Source: Emcibacteraceae bacterium (GTDB taxonomy: Bacteria > Pseudomonadota > Alphaproteobacteria > Sphingomonadales > Emcibacteraceae). Taken from it: DNA of 38,926 nucleotides. The translations under genes and the position numbers were made by a program. Within the stretch, counting starts at the first letter, position 1, and each line of letters begins with the position of its first letter. The notes below the pieces were generated by a model. The model did no database searches. It was given only the letters and a program-made list of their open reading frames with translations, and was not told the origin of the DNA. The stretch is from assembly GCA_028281625.1 (NCBI GenBank), contig JANQJN010000123.1, positions 1-38,926 of the forward strand, written 5' to 3'. Positions 34,589 to 38,926 of this stretch are shown piece by piece.

Positions 34589-35527
34589 CTAATTACTACA
34601 GGATGCCCCACCAAGTACACAAAAAGTTGAACAAAATGGGTGATTCAATGAAACTTCATCGTGTGCGGAGCTAAGTTCACTCCCCATGTTAAACTGTTGA
34701 TCATAAGGAAGAAGTGTACATGCCATTATCACGGGGCTTTCAGCACCTCTGTGCTTGACGACCATGCGGGATGACGCACACATCATATGATCCGGGTTCA
34801 CATCAAGAATACCCCAGCAGTCCGTGGTGATCTCCACCACGTCTTCCTGTTCGTTCATTTCAGGAAATAAAATGAGCGAATGCGGGTCATGCGCATCGAC
34901 ATCAATGCCTTGCTCTTTAAAGAAAGACGCATATCCTGCGCGTAAACCCGCATCGTCTTCATGAGTAAAGGTACGACCCGCCACATGAATATCAAACCCT
35001 TGATCAGAAAGCCATTTTAGCCCCTGAAGCATAGGATCCCAGCTTCTCTCTCCCCGCTCTTGTTGATGAATCTTCTTGGTAAAATGATCGGTAGAAACGC
35101 GCAGTGAAAGCTTTTCACCATATTTTTCTTTAAGGTCGATCAGCGCCTCCTGATGGCGCATCATAGGCCGCATGGCGTTTGTGAGCACCAACAATCTAAA
35201 CCCACGTGCGAGCGCACTTTCCATAATTTTCATAATATCCGGGTTCATAAAGGGCTCACCGCCGGTCAGGCCAATTTCCGTAACAGCTATATTCTGATCC
35301 CTGATTTCATCAAGGTATGTTTGAACTTCATCATGACTTATATAAACGAGAGCATCATTTTTAGGTGACGACTCTATATAGCAATTCACACATTCGAGAT
35401 TGCAAAGCGTGCCGGTGTTAAACCAGAGCGTATCGAGGTTTTTGAGGTTTACATGCGCCCTCGTATCACCTTTTGCGGTTGTGCGCGGGTCACAGAATTT
35501 ACCCAAAGTACTGTTAATTTTATCCAT
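34589..35527 (-). CDS. Radical SAM protein of unknown substrate with a Cys-rich C-terminus
   Basis: This is a 312-residue enzyme. The radical SAM cluster motif is CNLECVNC (Cys42, Cys46, Cys49), followed by 'EIGLTGGEPFMNPDI' (SAM-binding GGE). The last 95 residues hold at least six further Cys ('TTDCWGI', 'MMCASS', 'MACTLL', 'FCSTFCVLGGASC'), which suggests one or two extra iron-sulfur clusters like a SPASM/Twitch domain. The C-terminal 'FCSTFCVLGGASCSN' is distinctive. No peptide precursor is visible beside it. The ATG at 35527 is used; a TTG at 35542 is in frame. It may share a transcript with metZ. Confidence 0.82.
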   Translation of the reverse strand: MDKINSTLGKFCDPRTTAKGDTRAHVNLKNLDTLWFNTGTLCNLECVNCYIESSPKNDALVYISHDEVQTYLDEIRDQNIAVTEIGLTGGEPFMNPDIMKIMESALARGFRLLVLTNAMRPMMRHQEALIDLKEKYGEKLSLRVSTDHFTKKIHQQERGERSWDPMLQGLKWLSDQGFDIHVAGRTFTHEDDAGLRAGYASFFKEQGIDVDAHDPHSLILFPEMNEQEDVVEITTDCWGILDVNPDHMMCASSRMVVKHRGAESPVIMACTLLPYDQQFNMGSELSSAHDEVSLNHPFCSTFCVLGGASCSN

Positions 35528-35680
35528 AATTTCAACATACAAGCAAAATGATACCCGGTCACATATAAAATCGTCACATATTTGTGATGCGGTTTTGAAT
35601 TGATTTTATGCCTAAACAGTCCAAATATTCACTTATGATTTATAATCCTTACGCTGCGGTAGCAAAGGAACACAACAAAG

Positions 35681-37066
35681 ATGAGCTTTTTAAAAGTCAT
35701 ACTGCCGACATTTATTCTATTCCTGTTCGCTGCAGGCGGCCAATCAGCAGCGAAACAAAGTGACGCAACACTTTTCACAATACCCGAAGAAGAGTTCTTG
35801 GCTCTGCTTATCTTCATCAATGATAAGCGGGATATTGATGATGCCATTTCGCGGCTTGACAAAAACTGGCAAAGAGAGCTTATTCCCATTCTGCTTGAAA
35901 GTTCGACGCTTACACCTTCGCCAGAAATGAGGAGCGAGATCTACAAATTGCTTAGGGCAAAAACTGGGGAGCGATTTCATAATAACATTAATGACTGGTT
36001 TGAGTGGCTTTGGCAAAATGATGAGAATATATCTTCAGGCTATGCACTTTATAAAGCGAACCTTTATAAGAACATTGATCCTCGGTTCGAATTTTACTTT
36101 AAAGACCGGCAACAAACCGCGAGAGTAAGACTCGACGAAATTCGCTGGGGCGGGGTTCAGCAAGACGGAATCCCACCGCTTCGAAATCCGGAAATGTTAG
36201 AAGCAAGTGAAGCCACTTACATGCAGGATGACAATATCATTTTTGGCATTGAAATTAATGGCGATGCACGTGCCTACCCTAAACGGATTCTCGCCTGGCA
36301 TGAGATGTTCACGGATACAGTTGGAGGAGAGGATATTGCAGGTGTATACTGCACACTATGTGGCACGGTAATCCCATACAAAACCCAATTGGGCGACACA
36401 AAATACAATTTAGGCACCAGTGGTTTTTTATATCGGTCCAACAAACTGATGTATGATAGCAAGACTCAGTCATTATGGAATACCATGATGGGTGAACCGG
36501 TACTTGGTCCCCTGGCCGGAACAGGCGTACGCCTTGATTATGTGGGTGTGGTAACAACGACCTGGAGCGAATGGACAAAGCGCCATCCTAATACGATGGT
36601 TTTATCAATGAATACCGGCTTTAACCGCGACTACAGCGAAGGCGAAGCCTATAAAGATTATTTTTCAAATGATGATCTGATGTTCAGCACTCCGTTCAGC
36701 GATGATCGCCTTGATAACAAACAAGAAATTCTGGCCCTGCGTTTTGCGGCGAGCCCCGGCGAGCAACTGGCAATCGACGCAGAATTCCTTGCCAAAAATC
36801 CGCTCTACGTCGACGCAATTGGCCTTCAGAACTTAATTGTTCTTACCGATAAAAGTGGTGCAAACAGAGTCTATGATCCAGCAGACATCGTTTTTAGTGA
36901 CTATGACGGGCAATCAACGGCGACTGATGAAAATGGCGTCAATTGGGCTCTAAACGAAAACGACTTAACAGCACCCGATGGACGCAAGCTTCCCCGATTA
37001 CCGGCTCACAGAGCTTTCTGGTTTGGCTGGCATGCTGCTTTTCCGGAAACACGGCTAGTCAAATAA
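35681..37066 (+). CDS. Exported DUF3179-domain protein
   Basis: This 461-residue protein has an N-terminal signal peptide (about residues 1-24). After a helical region of about 140 residues comes the DUF3179 domain: 'DGIPPLRNPEML', 'FGIEINGDARAYPKRILAWHEMFTDTVGG', 'VYCTLCGTVIPY', 'LGTSGFLYRSNKLMYDSKTQSLW'. The Cys-Thr-Leu-Cys pair and nearby His suggest a metal or redox site, but I know of no assigned function. AGGAA precedes the ATG. It is divergent from the radical SAM gene and followed by a terminator hairpin. Confidence 0.85.
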   Translation: MSFLKVILPTFILFLFAAGGQSAAKQSDATLFTIPEEEFLALLIFINDKRDIDDAISRLDKNWQRELIPILLESSTLTPSPEMRSEIYKLLRAKTGERFHNNINDWFEWLWQNDENISSGYALYKANLYKNIDPRFEFYFKDRQQTARVRLDEIRWGGVQQDGIPPLRNPEMLEASEATYMQDDNIIFGIEINGDARAYPKRILAWHEMFTDTVGGEDIAGVYCTLCGTVIPYKTQLGDTKYNLGTSGFLYRSNKLMYDSKTQSLWNTMMGEPVLGPLAGTGVRLDYVGVVTTTWSEWTKRHPNTMVLSMNTGFNRDYSEGEAYKDYFSNDDLMFSTPFSDDRLDNKQEILALRFAASPGEQLAIDAEFLAKNPLYVDAIGLQNLIVLTDKSGANRVYDPADIVFSDYDGQSTATDENGVNWALNENDLTAPDGRKLPRLPAHRAFWFGWHAAFPETRLVK

Positions 37067-37075
37067 ATCGACAAA

Positions 37076-37102
37076 ACAAGACCAATTTAGTCTTGTAATT
37101 TT
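37076..37102 (+). terminator. Intrinsic terminator after the DUF3179 gene
   Basis: ACAAGAC (37076-37082) and GTCTTGT (37090-37096) form a 7-bp stem with a 7-base loop, followed by AATTTT, ten bases beyond the stop codon. Confidence 0.6.
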
Positions 37103-37198
37103 AAAAATAATCCCTATTTATACGCTATGCGCAACGGACACATGATTTTGTGTGCGCTGCGTTTTTTTGAGAAAATAGGGAAAAAGATAGATATCTCA

Positions 37199-37480
37199 AT
37201 GCGTAAGCTTGTTATTATTTTGGCACTGGCGCCTATGCTGGCGATGAATATCGCGCCAAGCGTATTTGCTGTGGACGAAGCAAACCCTTTTCTCAGCGAA
37301 CTGATTCCAGCCGAAAACATCTCGGAAACGGCTGAAAAATCTGAAGCTGAAAAAAAGTTTGTCGTCGGGCTTAAACTCCCTATGGACAATAATAAATTTC
37401 TTTCTGGTCACAAGTTAAATGACCTTTATGCCGTTCCGCCTGAACGTGCAGACCTACCCTACGAACCGCCCATCGCGTAA
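37199..37480 (+). CDS. Small exported hypothetical protein
   Basis: This 93-residue protein has a clear signal peptide (MRKLVIILALAPMLAMNIA to Val-Phe-Ala, cleavage near residue 24). The mature part is short, Glu/Lys/Pro-rich, without Cys, and ends 'YAVPPERADLPYEPPIA'. I do not recognise it. The ATG at 37199 gives the signal peptide its natural N-terminus; the frame can be extended to 37127 but this would bury it. It lies between the DUF3179 gene and nhaD. Confidence 0.6.
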   Translation: MRKLVIILALAPMLAMNIAPSVFAVDEANPFLSELIPAENISETAEKSEAEKKFVVGLKLPMDNNKFLSGHKLNDLYAVPPERADLPYEPPIA

Positions 37481-37484
37481 TCAC

Positions 37485-37584
37485 GTGAACCAACTGGTTC
37501 GACTTCACAAATAATTTATACAATAATTAATCGCATGACGCATTTCATGCGTACATATATATAAGAGCCAGATTTACATGGCTC
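37485..37584 (+). promoter_or_regulatory. Three tandem hairpins in the nhaD leader
   Basis: Hairpin 1 (37485-37503) pairs GTGAACC with GGTTCGAC with one bulged base. Hairpin 2 (37532-37551) pairs CGCATGA with TCATGCG, loop 6. Hairpin 3 (37565-37584) pairs GAGCCA with TGGCTC, loop 8. The last ends 26 bases before the nhaD ATG. A structured leader of an ion-transport gene could sense an ion or pH; no known riboswitch was recognised. Confidence 0.4.
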
Positions 37585-37610
37585 GACCGATCTATTGAAA
37601 GGGGTTCATT

Positions 37611-38926
37611 ATGGATCTTACTATGCACTGGGTAGGCATCGCGGCGATCGTCGTATTTGTGCTATCTTATTCACTTGTAATTGCAGAAGAGTATCTGCAT
37701 TTAAAAAAATCAATTCCTGTCATATTGGGCGCAGGCATTATTTGGCTCATTATCGCTACGCAGTATATGAGCGATCCAAGCCACGCCACAGAGGAAGCCA
37801 TCAAGCACTTATTGATCGAATTTGGCGAGCTGTTCCTGTTCCTGCTAGCGGCGATGACGTATGTTAACTCGATGAACGAAAGGGGCGTGTTTGATTCGCT
37901 CCGTGTCTGGCTTGTTCGACATCAGTTAAGCTATCGTCAGCTGTTCTGGGTGACCGGTATCATGAGTTTCTTCCTGTCACCTATTATCGATAACTTGACA
38001 ACAGCACTCGTAATGTGTGCGGTGATCATGGCGGTTGGCCGCGACAATAATAAATTTATTGCAATTGGCTTTGTGAACATCGTGATTGCTGCGAACGCTG
38101 GCGGTGCGTTTAGCCCGTTTGGTGACATCACAACGCTGATGGTATGGCAAACAGGCATTATTGACTTCTGGACATTCTTTAACTTGTTTGTCCCGTCTGT
38201 GGTCAATTACGTCATCCCCGCAACGATTATGTCGCTGGCGGTAAGTACAGATGTTCCCGCAGTTGATATGGATGAGGAAGTACAGATGCTCCGAGGCGCG
38301 AAACGTATCATGGCGCTGTTTGGACTAACCATTGTAACTGCTGTTTCCTTCCACAGCTTTTTTCACATTCCACCATTCTTCGGCATGATGGTTGGTTTGG
38401 CCTACCTAAAGGCTTTCGGTCATTACTTGCGTGTTACACACGAATCGTATCATTCAACAATGCCTGGAGAAAAGCTGGGTGTTGGTGAAATTGGCGATAC
38501 GCGCCAGTTTGACAGCTTCCGTGAAATAGCACGGTCTGAGTGGGACACACTTCTATTCTTCTTTGGCGTGATCATGTGTGTGGGTGGTCTAGGCTTTATT
38601 GGCTATTTGGCACTCGCTTCAAATTTCATGTACGTGGAGATGGGACCGACATTCGCCAACATCATGGTGGGTATCTTGTCAGCACTTGTTGACAACATCC
38701 CTGTAATGGTTGCAGTACTGCAAATGGACCTGACAATGGATACAATGCAGTGGCTTCTGGTAACCCTGACCGCTGGTGTGGGTGGTAGCATGCTCTCAAT
38801 CGGCTCAGCCGCTGGTATCGCCCTGATGGGTCAGTCACAAGGTAAGTATACCTTCTTTGGTCACCTTAAATGGACGCCGGTGATTGCCCTTGGCTATGCC
38901 GCCAGCATCTGGGTTCATATGTGGAT
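37611..38926 (+). CDS. nhaD: NhaD-type sodium:proton antiporter (3' end outside window)
   Basis: 438 codons are visible and the frame is open at the window end. The polytopic protein shows 'LSPIIDNLTTALVMCAVIMAVG', 'IVIAANAGGAFSPFGDITTLMVWQTG' and 'SALVDNIPVMVAVLQMD' with the paired Asp-Asn of the ion-transporter superfamily, matching NhaD. It should exchange cytoplasmic sodium or lithium for protons at alkaline pH, in keeping with a saline habitat. A strong GAAAGGGG ribosome binding site lies six bases before the ATG. The leader contains three hairpins. Confidence 0.92.
   Translation, partial: MDLTMHWVGIAAIVVFVLSYSLVIAEEYLHLKKSIPVILGAGIIWLIIATQYMSDPSHATEEAIKHLLIEFGELFLFLLAAMTYVNSMNERGVFDSLRVWLVRHQLSYRQLFWVTGIMSFFLSPIIDNLTTALVMCAVIMAVGRDNNKFIAIGFVNIVIAANAGGAFSPFGDITTLMVWQTGIIDFWTFFNLFVPSVVNYVIPATIMSLAVSTDVPAVDMDEEVQMLRGAKRIMALFGLTIVTAVSFHSFFHIPPFFGMMVGLAYLKAFGHYLRVTHESYHSTMPGEKLGVGEIGDTRQFDSFREIARSEWDTLLFFFGVIMCVGGLGFIGYLALASNFMYVEMGPTFANIMVGILSALVDNIPVMVAVLQMDLTMDTMQWLLVTLTAGVGGSMLSIGSAAGIALMGQSQGKYTFFGHLKWTPVIALGYAASIWVHMW

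Noticed and set aside
37496-37503. GGTTCGAC resembling a tRNA T-arm
   Set aside because: No acceptor stem, anticodon arm or matching T-stem surrounds it; it is better read as part of a leader hairpin.

Overview
The window looks like chromosomal DNA from an alphaproteobacterium of moderate GC, probably marine or salt-adapted. This is inferred from gene content: a mreB-mreC-mreD-mrdA-rodA block, MetZ-type methionine synthesis, a 17 kDa-antigen-like glycine-zipper lipoprotein, a PepSY/OmpR/histidine-kinase unit, an NhaD antiporter, a TrkH subunit and an arylsulfatase. I see no phage, insertion sequence, CRISPR array, rRNA or tRNA.

Layout. 1-900: the 3' end of a TPR protein converging on a small membrane-anchored unknown. 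1009-5989 (+): a close-packed run of nucleotide-sugar 4-epimerase, CDP-alcohol phosphotransferase, secreted lipocalin-like protein, MOP-type flippase and chorismate mutase. Converging on it (7833-5993, -) are myo-inositol-phosphate synthase and a CTP:inositol-phosphate cytidylyltransferase-like enzyme whose start and stop codons overlap. Together they suggest a route from glucose-6-phosphate to CDP-inositol, and on to a phosphoinositol lipid, glycan or osmolyte. This is the most interesting system in the window. 8065-9548: FKBP lipoprotein, DUF423 protein and glycine-zipper lipoprotein. 9652-13188 (-): ferredoxin-NADP reductase, PepSY protein, response regulator and sensor kinase. 13376-15858: two VanZ-family membrane proteins overlapping tail to tail. 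15995-19378 (+): MscS channel, YgfZ, Tag and a DMT transporter, each overlapping the next. 19399-20799: arylsulfatase. 20900-26369: rod-shape operon. 26580-28384: leuA preceded by a leucine-rich leader peptide and attenuator, not previously called as a gene because it is short. 28458-30789: ArgE-family deacylase and a GT2-GtrA glycosyltransferase, divergent. 30791-35527 (-): radical SAM protein, metZ, apaG, folE and trkH. 35681-38926 (+): DUF3179 protein, a small secreted protein and nhaD, which runs off the window.

Regulatory structure visible in the DNA includes the leuA attenuator, a 16-base element shared by the inositol-synthase and mreB leaders at the same distance (41 bases) from both start codons, two mutually exclusive 9-bp hairpins between leuA and mreB, three tandem hairpins before nhaD, a palindromic operator candidate before the sulfatase, and a hairpin terminator inside the last codons of the chorismate mutase gene. 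All functions are from sequence recognition; no database search was run.
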